Shown: positions 1-7,333, numbered from the stretch's first letter. The stretch: 16,128 nt of DNA from an uncultured Burkholderiaceae bacterium (GCA_937871985.1 CALMPB010000356.1:1-16128), one strand, 5' to 3'. Notes: generated by a model not told the origin, from the letters alone. Numbers and translations are program-made.

Positions 1-39
1 AGCAAGCGCTTCGGCGTTTCCAGTGCGACGTTTATTTAG
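1..39 (+). other. Possible 3' tail of an upstream gene
   Basis: Frame 1 is open from the window edge to a TAG at 37-39 and would encode the 12-residue tail SKRFGVSSATFI. Eight of its twelve third codon positions are G or C, which fits coding sequence in this genome. Other frames are open too: on the minus strand an ATG at 48-46 begins MQTLNKRRTGNAEALA, but it has poorer GC3 and no ribosome site. The stretch is too short to decide or to name a family. Confidence 0.2.
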
Positions 40-113
40 CGTTTGCATGGGCGTGTGTCGCGTTAGTCATTGAATATATATCGAAATTATTCATTTTGTT
101 TCATACTCCGATC

Positions 114-127
114 GTCACAAACGTGAC
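114..127. promoter_or_regulatory. Dyad in the AT-rich leader of the autotransporter
   Basis: The stretch from about 60 to 140 is clearly AT-rich compared with its surroundings and presumably holds the autotransporter promoter, but I could not pair a convincing -35 and -10. Within it, GTCAC (114-118) and GTGAC (123-127) form a perfect 5-bp inverted repeat around AAAC. It could be an operator or a small hairpin in the 5' untranslated region. No known regulator site is recognised. Confidence 0.3.
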
Positions 128-153
128 TTATTTATCCATCGGAGGAAACAACA

Positions 154-2670
154 ATGATTAATCAATTGTCGATGTTGCCGTGGCTGGAAAATTTGTCGTG
201 GGTGGGAAGTGGTGGGCGGGGATGTTGCCAAGGTCTTCGCGGCGGGGCTGTTCTACCGGCCTGGATCCTGGGAGCGGCCCGCGAAAGGGTGGGGAGCCGG
301 GAAGGTGGGAAGGCGTGGGAGGATATTCCCGTCAATCCCGTCTGGGAAGGGATATGGCATGGGGTTCGGGCGGCTGCGGCGGCCTGTGTGTTGAATTGTG
401 GGTTTGTGGCGGTGGCGGAGGCTCAGGCGCTGCCCTATCTGGTTGACCTGCGGCGGCATGGGTCGTTGTTCGAGGGGCTGGCGGAGCCGCCGCCCCACAA
501 TGTGGGCGGTATGGTGAATGGCAAGGCGCTATTGGGGGAACCCGATGCGCCTTTTGTGTTTTCGGGGGTCATGCATATTGCCGATGCGCAGTTCGAGTCG
601 GATGTGGAGTATGCGATTGGCGGCAGTACCGCCGTGATCAATACGCATGAAGGGGCGGCGGCGTATTTTGGCGGCGTCATCGGCAATATGCCGGGTTCCA
701 CGCAGGGTTTGATAAAGCTGGGTGCGGGAACCTTGGCGCTGTCGGGAGCGAACACGTATACGGGAACGACGTTTCTGTTGCAGGGGTCTTTGCAGGCGCG
801 CAGCGATAGCGCCTGGGGATGGGCTTCGCTGCAGGCGGCCGCGGGCAGCAAGCTGGAGTACGCGCCAGGGGTGGTGATGATGTCGCCGCTGCGCATTGCG
901 GCGATGCGGGTGGAGGATTGGGCGCCGCCGGGTTCGTACGGGCCGGTGGCGGCGCCCGAGCATGCCGATACACTGCGCTGGTCGGTGGCCGAGGGCCAGG
1001 CGGTTCACGCGGGCCTGCTTCAGGGGGACGCGCCGTTTGTGAAGCAGGGGGCGGGACGTCTGAATGTCATGGGCGATGCGTTGGGGTATACGGGCCGGGC
1101 CGTGGTGGAGCAGGGCGCGTTGGCCGTCAATGAGATGTTTGGCGGCGTGGTCTCGGTTGCCGCGGGGGCGCGGCTGGAAGGGGCCGGCATGGTACGCGGC
1201 GCTGAGATTTTGGCGGGTGGGACGCTGGCGCCGGGCAACAGCATCGGAACGTTGATGGTGGATGGCGACTTGCGCTTCGAGCCGGGTTCGCGCTTCGAGG
1301 TGGAGGTGGGGCCGGATGGCGCGGGCGATGCGGTATGGGCGGGCGGCAAGGCGCTGTTGGCCGGCGACGTGATGGCTCTGGCGCAAGCGGGCTTGTGGCG
1401 GGCCAGCACCAGCTATACCTTGCTCAAGGCCGAGGGCGGGCTGGATGGCACGCGCTTCGATTCGGTGTCGGTGCCGGTGGATTTTGCCTTCTTGACGCCG
1501 CAGCTTTCCTACGCGGACGATGCCGTTACGTTGACCTTGCTGCGCAACGAAACGCCTTTGGATGATGTGGCCGAAACACCGGACGAGGAGGAGGTGGCCG
1601 AGTCCATCGATGGCCGGGAGCCGGGTTCGGAGAATGGGCCGGAACCGGTCTTGTACGACGAACTGCTGGCGCTGGACAGGCCGGGCGCGCGCGATGCCTT
1701 GCGGCAATTGTCGGGAAGCTGGTCGGCCTCGGTGCTTTCCGGGCTGATGGACGACAGTCGCTTCGTGCGGCAAGCTGCTCTTGGCAATGCGCATGAAACC
1801 GGGTTCTGGAGCCGCGGGTTCTATTCTTCGGCAACGCGCGATGAGGTAGACGGCGTGCCGGGCGACAGCCGTTCGCTGCATGGGGTTGTGCTGGGAGTCA
1901 ACCGCGAGGTGGGCCATGGGTGGCGGCTGGGCGGCTACTTGGGTGTCCAGCATGCGCGGCTGGATCGCGCTGGGGGCGGTGTTGGGTATGGCGGCGCCGT
2001 GGCTTCTGGAAATGTGGCGTTGGAAGGCGGGCGCGCTTCGGCCACGGTGCAAAGCACGCATTTGGGATTCGCGGCATCGGGGGCGTGGAAGCCGCTGCGG
2101 TTGGCGGCGGGTGTGGCGCATACCTGGCATGCGGTTAAAAGCCGACGCGACGTGGCGTTTGGACGTTTCAGCGATTCGTTGACCAGCCGGTATCGGGCGG
2201 ACAGCACGCAGGTCTTTGCCGAGGCGGGTTGGCCGCTGTGGTTGTCCAAGGTGGAGCCGTTCGTACGCCTGGCTTACTTGCGCACGCGGGCGCAGGGCTT
2301 CGACGAGAGCGGCGGCGCGGCCGCCTTGTCGGTGTCTTCGGCGCGCCATTCGGTGTTGTTTTCTACGTTGGGGCTGCGGCTGGAACAGGCCGTGGATACC
2401 GGCAAGGGCCAGTGGCGTTTGCAAGCGCAATTGGCATGGCGCTACGCCAGCGGAGCCGGGCGGGTGGCTGTCGACCAGCGTTTCAGCCATGGCGCGGGCC
2501 GAGCGTTCACTTCGCACGGGCTGCCTATTGCGCGCAAGGCCTGGGCGCTGGATCTGGCTGTGACAGGCCAAATTTCCAGGCGCGCCAGCCTGTCGCTGGG
2601 CTACGCGGGCCAGTTCGCCGCCAGCTCCCGCGACCACGGCGTGCGCCTGAACGCGCAATGGATGTTCTAG
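154..2670 (+). CDS. Autotransporter (type Va) with PATR repeats and C-terminal beta-barrel
   Basis: 838 residues. It is predicted to export its own N-terminal passenger through a C-terminal outer-membrane barrel; the passenger's role (adhesin or other) cannot be read from sequence. A hydrophobic segment (about 66-87) ends in AEA, giving a likely signal cleavage after A90. Passenger-associated repeats start near 185 (GLIKLGAGTLALSGANTYTG) and 294 (PFVKQGAG), with the typical LAPGNSIGTL at 359-368. An acidic/proline linker (about 466-506) and a helical linker (about 507-545) lead into a barrel of about 290 residues (548-838) ending in Phe (NAQWMF), the usual BAM recognition end. The start is chosen from a perfect GGAGG at 141-145, 8 nt upstream. 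This makes the leader about 90 residues, far longer than a normal signal peptide, and it lacks the usual extended-signal motif. The coding strand is strikingly G-rich. No enzymatic motif is seen in the passenger. Confidence 0.9.
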   Translation: MINQLSMLPWLENLSWVGSGGRGCCQGLRGGAVLPAWILGAARERVGSREGGKAWEDIPVNPVWEGIWHGVRAAAAACVLNCGFVAVAEAQALPYLVDLRRHGSLFEGLAEPPPHNVGGMVNGKALLGEPDAPFVFSGVMHIADAQFESDVEYAIGGSTAVINTHEGAAAYFGGVIGNMPGSTQGLIKLGAGTLALSGANTYTGTTFLLQGSLQARSDSAWGWASLQAAAGSKLEYAPGVVMMSPLRIAAMRVEDWAPPGSYGPVAAPEHADTLRWSVAEGQAVHAGLLQGDAPFVKQGAGRLNVMGDALGYTGRAVVEQGALAVNEMFGGVVSVAAGARLEGAGMVRGAEILAGGTLAPGNSIGTLMVDGDLRFEPGSRFEVEVGPDGAGDAVWAGGKALLAGDVMALAQAGLWRASTSYTLLKAEGGLDGTRFDSVSVPVDFAFLTPQLSYADDAVTLTLLRNETPLDDVAETPDEEEVAESIDGREPGSENGPEPVLYDELLALDRPGARDALRQLSGSWSASVLSGLMDDSRFVRQAALGNAHETGFWSRGFYSSATRDEVDGVPGDSRSLHGVVLGVNREVGHGWRLGGYLGVQHARLDRAGGGVGYGGAVASGNVALEGGRASATVQSTHLGFAASGAWKPLRLAAGVAHTWHAVKSRRDVAFGRFSDSLTSRYRADSTQVFAEAGWPLWLSKVEPFVRLAYLRTRAQGFDESGGAAALSVSSARHSVLFSTLGLRLEQAVDTGKGQWRLQAQLAWRYASGAGRVAVDQRFSHGAGRAFTSHGLPIARKAWALDLAVTGQISRRASLSLGYAGQFAASSRDHGVRLNAQWMF

Positions 2671-2747
2671 AAAATTGATTGCGCCCGCTGCGTTGTAGTT
2701 TCCACAATAGCGCGGTGAAGACGAGGCGTTCAGACTCTGTGTATTCA

Positions 2748-2775
2748 TGGACAAAAGTAGCCTTTAAGCTACAAT
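2748..2775 (+). promoter_or_regulatory. Promoter and operator of the toxin-antitoxin operon
   Basis: TGGACA (2748-2753) and TACAAT (2770-2775) are each 5/6 matches to the sigma-70 boxes, with a 16-bp spacer. An inverted repeat, GTAGC (2757-2761) and GCTAC (2768-2772), lies in the spacer and overlaps the -10 box. This is where a self-repressing toxin-antitoxin complex would bind. The predicted transcript start, about 2780-2783, coincides with the toxin ATG, so the mRNA may have no leader. Confidence 0.7.
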
Positions 2776-2779
2776 TGAT

Positions 2780-3103
2780 ATGTTTGAACTCTTACGCTAT
2801 CAACGCAGCGATTTGCAAGAACCGCTTACCGAATGGCTGAATACGTTAAGCAACAAAGCTGCGCAAGCGCGCATTCGTGTCCGCCTGCGCAATTTGCAAG
2901 CCGGCAATTGGGGCGACTGCTCTCCGGTCGGTTCTGGAGTGGTGGAACTGCGTATCCATATAGGACCAGGCTACAGGGTGTATTGCGCCAGGTATGGAAA
3001 GTCGGTTGTTATCTTGCTGTGCGGCGGAGATAAAAGCTCTCAGGGAAGCGATATAAAAATGGCGCAAGGGTTCTGGGCTGAATGGAAACGGAGACGTCGA
3101 TGA
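2780..3103 (+). CDS. Type II toxin, RelE/ParE superfamily (HI1419-type killer protein)
   Basis: 107 residues, the usual length. The protein matches the toxin family found upstream of an HI1420-like antidote. Visible hallmarks are GNWGDCSPVGSGVVELRI (42-59), GPGYRVYCAR (62-71) and ILLCGGDKSSQ (78-88), followed by DIKMAQ and a basic tail, KRRRR. Family members are thought to act as ribosome-dependent or free mRNA interferases; the activity of this one is inferred only. No Shine-Dalgarno is seen before the ATG, and the -10 box ends only 4 bp upstream. The stop overlaps the antitoxin start as ATGA. The promoter and operator lie at 2748-2775. Confidence 0.88.
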   Translation: MFELLRYQRSDLQEPLTEWLNTLSNKAAQARIRVRLRNLQAGNWGDCSPVGSGVVELRIHIGPGYRVYCARYGKSVVILLCGGDKSSQGSDIKMAQGFWAEWKRRRR

Positions 3104-3417
3104 ATCGAATCAAGGGTGCGGTATCGCACCATGAGCGAGAGCTCGCTGAATTGCGTGCGGATCGTGAGCTGACTGTCGAATATCTGAAAGCAGCTATGGA
3201 ATCGCTGGACGACCCGGACGAGCGTGCGGCTGGGTTGCTGGCGCTTCGAACAGTGGTGGAAGCATATGGTGGGCTGGGGGTGGTTGCGGCTCAGGCGGGT
3301 ATCAGCCGCGAGTCGTTGTATCGCACCTTGTCCCCCAAAGGGAACCCAACATTGAAAACGCTGCTTGCCGTTCTGGGTACGGTCGGGCTGCGTTTGTCGA
3401 TTGCGCCTAGCGCTTGA
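3100..3417 (+). CDS. Type II antitoxin, HI1420-type HTH antidote
   Basis: 105 residues from the ATG at 3100, which shares ATGA with the toxin stop and has GGAG at 3090-3093, 6 nt upstream. An ATG at 3082 would add six residues but has no ribosome site. The C-terminal half is a helix-turn-helix of the Xre/HigA type (about 59-79: GLGVVAAQAGISRESLYRTL), followed by NPTLKTLLAVLGTVGLRLSI, typical of the antidote family. It should neutralise the toxin and repress the operon through the dyad at 2757-2772. Its last 11 bases overlap the end of waaA on the other strand, with no terminator between them, so read-through would be antisense to waaA. Confidence 0.88.
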   Translation: MNRIKGAVSHHERELAELRADRELTVEYLKAAMESLDDPDERAAGLLALRTVVEAYGGLGVVAAQAGISRESLYRTLSPKGNPTLKTLLAVLGTVGLRLSIAPSA

Positions 3418-4741
3418 GGCTTTTCAGTTCGTTCAGGCCGGCCACCACGCGGGCGACGGCGCCGGTGTGTTTTTGCACCCAGTGCGTGCCGGCCTGGCTC
3501 ATTTGTTTCAGGCGCGGCGGGTCGTTCAGCAATTGCAATGCCAGTTGCAGGGCGGCGTCGGGGTTGGGCGAGCGCAAAGCAGCGCCCTCGTCGATGGCGT
3601 CGGCCACGGCCTGCTCGAAGTTCTTGGTGTGCGGCCCCACCACCACCGGGGTGCCGATGGCGCAGGCTTCTATCAGGTTTTGTCCGCCCAGGGGCAGGAA
3701 GCTGCCGGCCACGATGGCGACCTGGCTGGTGGCGTAGTAGCGGGGCATTTCGCCCAGGCTGTCGCCCAGCAGCACGGCAACGTGGTTGCACACGCGCACG
3801 CTGGACGACGTTGTGCCGCAGTGGTCGGCGGCCAGTTCCGAGCGGCGCGCGAAAGGCAGGCCGGATTTGTCCAGCAGGCCGGCCACTTCGTCGAAACGCT
3901 GGGGATGGCGGGGAATCAGCAGGAACAGGATTTCCGGGTCGAGCTCGTTGCTTTGCGCGCTGGCGCGTTTCAAATGCTTGGAAATCGCCTGGATGAAGAG
4001 CTCGTCCTCGCCTTCGCGCGTGCTGGCGATGGCGATGACCTTGCGGTGCAGGGCGGCGGCGAAGGCGCGGCCGCGTTCGACCTGATCCATGGGAATGGAT
4101 ACGTCGAACTTGAAATTGCCCGATACGCGCACGGCGGGGGCGCCGGCCTGTTCCAGCCTTTGGGCGTCCAGCCACGATTGGGCGTAAACGGCTTGCAGGC
4201 TTTCGTAGGCTTCGCGCATGACCCGGCCGGCACGCAGGCTTTGGCGCAGCGAGTTGTCGGAAAACCGCGCGCTGGCCAGCATGATGGGAATGTTCATGCG
4301 GCGTGCCGCCGCAATGATGTTGGGCCAGATCTCGCGTTCGATGAGCACGGCGATGCTGGGCCGGTAATGTTCCAGAAAACGCCGGACGCTGCCGGTGAAG
4401 TCGTAGGGCATCCATTGCTGGGCCAGTTGGCCGCGGGCAATGGCGTCGGCGAATATGCGCGCGCCCTCGGCGCGGCCGGTGGCCGTCATGTGGGTGAGCA
4501 GCACCTGGTCGCCTTGATCCAGCAAGGCCTGCACCAGCGGCTGGGCGGCTCGGGTCTCGCCCAGGCTGACCGCGTGCACCCATATGGGGTTTCGCTGTTG
4601 GGAAGGCTGGGAATAATAGCCGAAGCGCGGCCCCGACAAGACCTCCCAGTGGCCGCCGGCACGGCGCGCACGCAAGCTCATCCAGACGATCAGGCCCGGC
4701 GACAAAGCGCGAATGGAGAGGTTGTAGAGAAAGCGGTTCAA
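3407..4741 (-). CDS. waaA: 3-deoxy-D-manno-octulosonic acid (Kdo) transferase
   Basis: 444 residues. The enzyme moves Kdo from CMP-Kdo onto lipid IVA at the inner membrane, an essential step of LPS synthesis. Seen: N-terminal hydrophobic stretch (about 5-22), HAVSLGE with the likely catalytic Glu at 62, LIEREIWPNII, ASARFSDNS, SGNFKFD, and the CMP-Kdo-binding segment GGQNLIEACAIGTPVVVGPH near the C-terminus. The frame stays open far upstream, but the family start MNRFLYNLSIRALSPGL falls at a TTG (4741) that overlaps the waaC stop as TTGA, indicating translational coupling. Whether it adds one or two Kdo units cannot be told from sequence; some Bordetella and Haemophilus enzymes are monofunctional. 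Its 3' end overlaps the antitoxin gene tail to tail. Confidence 0.95.
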   Translation of the reverse strand: MNRFLYNLSIRALSPGLIVWMSLRARRAGGHWEVLSGPRFGYYSQPSQQRNPIWVHAVSLGETRAAQPLVQALLDQGDQVLLTHMTATGRAEGARIFADAIARGQLAQQWMPYDFTGSVRRFLEHYRPSIAVLIEREIWPNIIAAARRMNIPIMLASARFSDNSLRQSLRAGRVMREAYESLQAVYAQSWLDAQRLEQAGAPAVRVSGNFKFDVSIPMDQVERGRAFAAALHRKVIAIASTREGEDELFIQAISKHLKRASAQSNELDPEILFLLIPRHPQRFDEVAGLLDKSGLPFARRSELAADHCGTTSSSVRVCNHVAVLLGDSLGEMPRYYATSQVAIVAGSFLPLGGQNLIEACAIGTPVVVGPHTKNFEQAVADAIDEGAALRSPNPDAALQLALQLLNDPPRLKQMSQAGTHWVQKHTGAVARVVAGLNELKSLKR

Positions 4742-5712
4742 AAAGCAGGCTCTCGGTTTTTGCGGGGCAGCGCCTGGTCGATGGCGCTTAATACGGTTTG
4801 GGCCGAAGGGGCGTGGTCGCGTTCGCCCAGGCTGGCCGTATAGCCGGGCCCTTGCAAGGGGGTGCGCACGGGGGTCGAGGCTTTGTAAATGCCGATGGTC
4901 GGGCGGCCCAGGCCCGCCGACAGGTGGGTGAGCCCGCTGTCCAGGCCAACCATGATGCTGGCGCTGGCCAGCACGCGCGCGGTGTCGGTCAGGCTCATGC
5001 GAGGCAGCACTTCGGCCAGGGGGCGGCCCGCGGCCAGAGCCTGGGCGCGGGTGGTTTCGTCGGCGTTGCCCGACAGCAGCCTGAGCGTCAGGCCGTGTTC
5101 CTGCAGGCGGTCGAATACGGCCTGCCAGTCGCTGGCGGGCCAGAGCTTGTCGTCGCGGCTGGCCGACGGCATGATGACGGCGTAGGGTTCGATGGCCGCG
5201 TTCTGGGTAAAGCGCTGCAGGCCGAAGTCGGGTTCGCCCTGGTAGGTGTAGCCGAAGGCGGCGGCGGCCAGTTCGCGCTGGCGGGTCACGGCGGGCTGCC
5301 AGAACTTGACCCGGTGCTTTACGTTGTAGAAGAACGAGGCCAGGGGTTCGCGGGCCGACCTGATGTCCAGGCCGTGGCGCAGCCCGTGGGTCTGGCGCAC
5401 CAGCCAGATGGATTTCATCAGGGCCTGCATGTCCAGCACAATATCGTACTGGCGCGCCTTGAGGTTGGCGCGCAACGCGGCGCGTTCGGCGCGGCTGCGG
5501 GCCGACCACCATTGCTTGCGCCAGCGCCGGTGCGCCACGGGAATGACCTCGTGCACAGCCGGATGCCACGCCGGGATCTCGGCGAAGGCTTCTTCGACGA
5601 TCCAGTCGATCTGCGCTTGCGGAACATGCGCGGCAATGTCGGAAATGGCCGGCAGCATGTGTACCAAGTCGCCCAGGGACGAGGTGCGCACTATAAGTAT
5701 CTTTGTCGTCAT
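4738..5712 (-). CDS. waaC: Lipopolysaccharide heptosyltransferase I
   Basis: 324 residues, a normal length for this GT-9 family. It adds the first L-glycero-D-manno-heptose to Kdo in the LPS inner core on the cytoplasmic side of the inner membrane. Seen: the N-terminal ILIVRTSSLGDLVHMLPA motif with D15 in the position of the E. coli catalytic Asp13, PSASRDDKLWP (182-192) at the start of the nucleotide-sugar domain, and GLDSGLTHLSAGLGRP (256-271). It lies 41 bp after the dehydrogenase-family gene and overlaps waaA by 4 bp, so the three are probably co-transcribed. No clear Shine-Dalgarno precedes the ATG. A perfect TATAAT sits just upstream at 5724-5719, discussed separately. Confidence 0.94.
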   Translation of the reverse strand: MTTKILIVRTSSLGDLVHMLPAISDIAAHVPQAQIDWIVEEAFAEIPAWHPAVHEVIPVAHRRWRKQWWSARSRAERAALRANLKARQYDIVLDMQALMKSIWLVRQTHGLRHGLDIRSAREPLASFFYNVKHRVKFWQPAVTRQRELAAAAFGYTYQGEPDFGLQRFTQNAAIEPYAVIMPSASRDDKLWPASDWQAVFDRLQEHGLTLRLLSGNADETTRAQALAAGRPLAEVLPRMSLTDTARVLASASIMVGLDSGLTHLSAGLGRPTIGIYKASTPVRTPLQGPGYTASLGERDHAPSAQTVLSAIDQALPRKNREPAF

Positions 5713-5718
5713 GCGGCG

Positions 5719-5724
5719 ATTATA
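5719..5724 (-). promoter_or_regulatory. TATAAT box directly before waaC
   Basis: On the minus strand a perfect TATAAT (5724 to 5719) ends six bases before the waaC ATG. If it is used, transcription would start at or next to the ATG and the message would be almost leaderless. No good -35 box or extended -10 accompanies it, so it may be chance. waaC could also be read from the promoter before the dehydrogenase-family gene. Confidence 0.25.
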
Positions 5725-5753
5725 AAGAGAATCGGGAAGCCGCAGGGGTGTGG

Positions 5754-7271
5754 TCAGGACGACATGGCCCGGTGTTCGGGGTTGTTCAGCAGTTTCAGGG
5801 CGCCCAGTGTGCGTTCGGACAGCAGGTCTTGCAGCGCGGCGGTGACGCGGCGGGTGAATTCCAGGTCGCTGGGCAGCTCGGAGCCGAAAATGGCGCGCAC
5901 GCCAAGCAGGGCCTCGACCAGGTCGAAGGCGCTGGCGCTGCGCCCGCCGGCCAGGCGCACGGCCTGCGAAAGGGCGGAAGCTTGCGGATCGCTGATGTGC
6001 AGTTCTTCGGCACGCTCGTTGCGGCCCATTAAATAGCGCATCCAGGCGGCGATGGCGGTGGCGTGGCGTTCGATGTTCTGGCCATGCGACATGCGTAACT
6101 TGATGGGTTCGAGCAGGCCCGACACCAGAACGGGGGAGCTGTCTATGGTGGCTTGGGTAATGGGGATGTTCAGCGCCGAATTGGCGAAGCGCTTCAGCAG
6201 CTTTTGTTTGTAAGCGCCCCAATCGCCCGTGTGCTTGGGCAGGGCGAAGATGGCGTCTTCGAGCAGGCCGTCGATATACCGGCCGATTTCGGGGTCGCCC
6301 ATGGCCTGGGCCAGTGTTTTGAAGCCGGCCACGGCGCCCAGGTGGGCCAGCGCGAACTGCCCGGCATTGAGCATGACGGACTGGGCTTGTTCGAACGGCG
6401 CGACGTGGGGCGCCAGGACGGCGCCGGCGATTTCCCATTTGGGGCGGTCGGCCGAGAACCAGTCTTGGATGACCCATTGCGAGAAGGGTTCGGTGACGAC
6501 GGGGGAGCTGTCGTGCAGGCCCAGCAGGGTTTCGGCCGATGCGATGTCGGCCGCCGTGGCGGAATGGGCCATGCGATCGACCAGCGAGCACGGGCAGGCG
6601 TATTGGTCGAGAAAATGCTGCAGGAGATCGGGGTCGTTGAGGTCGTCCTGGACGCGGTCGATGTAGTTTTCAAGCACGCGCTGCAGGATCTTGCCATTGG
6701 CCGGCAGGTGGTCGCAACTGAGCAGGGTAAAGGGCGGCAGGCCGCGCAGCTTGCGCTGGTAGATGGACCAGGCCAGCACGCCCAGCGGCGAGCGCGCGCT
6801 TTGCGGAGCGTTGAGATCGAGCTGGATATGGGGCAGCGAGGCGTTCAGGCAGTCGCGGCCGGCGTCGTAGGCATACTCTTTTTCGGCAAGGGTCAGCGTT
6901 ACGACCTGGGTTAGCGGCGCGCACAGGGCGTCGATGACTTCCTGGCGGGCATCGGCCAGGCAGACGACCTGGTTCAGGCTGCCTATGACCCGCGCCCTGC
7001 GGGTTTCGTTGTCGTCGACCAGCACGGTGTACAGGCCGTCTTGCGGCGCCAGGGCGTCGCTGGCGGCGCGGTTTTGCAGGCTGGCGGCAAAGGTGCCCCA
7101 GTTGGCGTCGCCAGCCTGCATGACCTGGTCGGTATAGATGGCTGAATGGCTGCGGTGGTACGTGCCCGAGCCCAAATGGACGATGCGCGTGGGTACGGCG
7201 CTACGGTCGTAGGATGGCTTGACGATGTTCTGGGGAACCTGGCCCAGCGTGGCGTTCGACAGTTGTTCCAT
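5754..7271 (-). CDS. Mannitol dehydrogenase/fructuronate reductase-family protein, catalytic residues replaced
   Basis: 505 residues, normal for the long-chain mannitol dehydrogenase family, which interconverts polyols and keto-sugars with NAD. The Rossmann start is IVHLGSGTYHRSHSAIYTDQ (30-49), with EKEY further on, SCDHLPANG (185-193) where SCDN is usual, and CSLVDRM in place of the common TMVDRI. In the catalytic segment, where the family has Lys-x4-Asn-x2-His (Lys295, Asn300, His303 in Pseudomonas fluorescens mannitol dehydrogenase), this protein reads Q297, N302, Q305. The fold is retained but Lys and His are lost, so it may be inactive as a classical dehydrogenase or have another substrate or role. 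The ATG has AGGG about 10 nt upstream. A likely promoter lies at 7374-7346. It is followed by waaC and waaA. Confidence 0.85.
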   Translation of the reverse strand: MEQLSNATLGQVPQNIVKPSYDRSAVPTRIVHLGSGTYHRSHSAIYTDQVMQAGDANWGTFAASLQNRAASDALAPQDGLYTVLVDDNETRRARVIGSLNQVVCLADARQEVIDALCAPLTQVVTLTLAEKEYAYDAGRDCLNASLPHIQLDLNAPQSARSPLGVLAWSIYQRKLRGLPPFTLLSCDHLPANGKILQRVLENYIDRVQDDLNDPDLLQHFLDQYACPCSLVDRMAHSATAADIASAETLLGLHDSSPVVTEPFSQWVIQDWFSADRPKWEIAGAVLAPHVAPFEQAQSVMLNAGQFALAHLGAVAGFKTLAQAMGDPEIGRYIDGLLEDAIFALPKHTGDWGAYKQKLLKRFANSALNIPITQATIDSSPVLVSGLLEPIKLRMSHGQNIERHATAIAAWMRYLMGRNERAEELHISDPQASALSQAVRLAGGRSASAFDLVEALLGVRAIFGSELPSDLEFTRRVTAALQDLLSERTLGALKLLNNPEHRAMSS

Positions 7272-7333
7272 GGCTTTTACCCTGGGAAGAACGAGTGGTG
7301 TGCGTCAGCGAATGGTTTGGGCTGCGGTGGTTT

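Noticed and set aside
99..105. TTTCATA resembling a BvgA half-site before the autotransporter
   Set aside because: A single 7-mer with one mismatch, no inverted partner, and the genus is not certain.
2671..2747. Terminator after the autotransporter
   Set aside because: Only weak pairing (TTGT with ACAA plus GCG blocks) and no T-run; nothing supportable.
529..2754. 741-codon open frame antisense to the autotransporter
   Set aside because: It is rich in Arg, His, Pro and Gln with no domain, lies opposite an unmistakable autotransporter, and comes from high GC3 on the other strand.
3365..4843. 492-codon plus-strand frame opposite waaA
   Set aside because: No recognisable domain, composition typical of an antisense shadow, and waaA on the other strand has all family motifs.
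4742..5569. N-terminal extension of the waaA frame
   Set aside because: The frame stays open upstream through waaC, but family similarity begins exactly at the TTG overlapping the waaC stop.
4798..6036. 412-codon plus-strand frame opposite waaC
   Set aside because: Shadow of waaC and its neighbour, with Gly/Ala/Gln-rich low-information content and no ribosome site.
5713..6591. N-terminal extension of the waaC frame
   Set aside because: The extra residues are Arg/His/Pro-rich and antiparallel in character to the real dehydrogenase-family frame; the heptosyltransferase start MTTKILIVRTSSLGD is clear.
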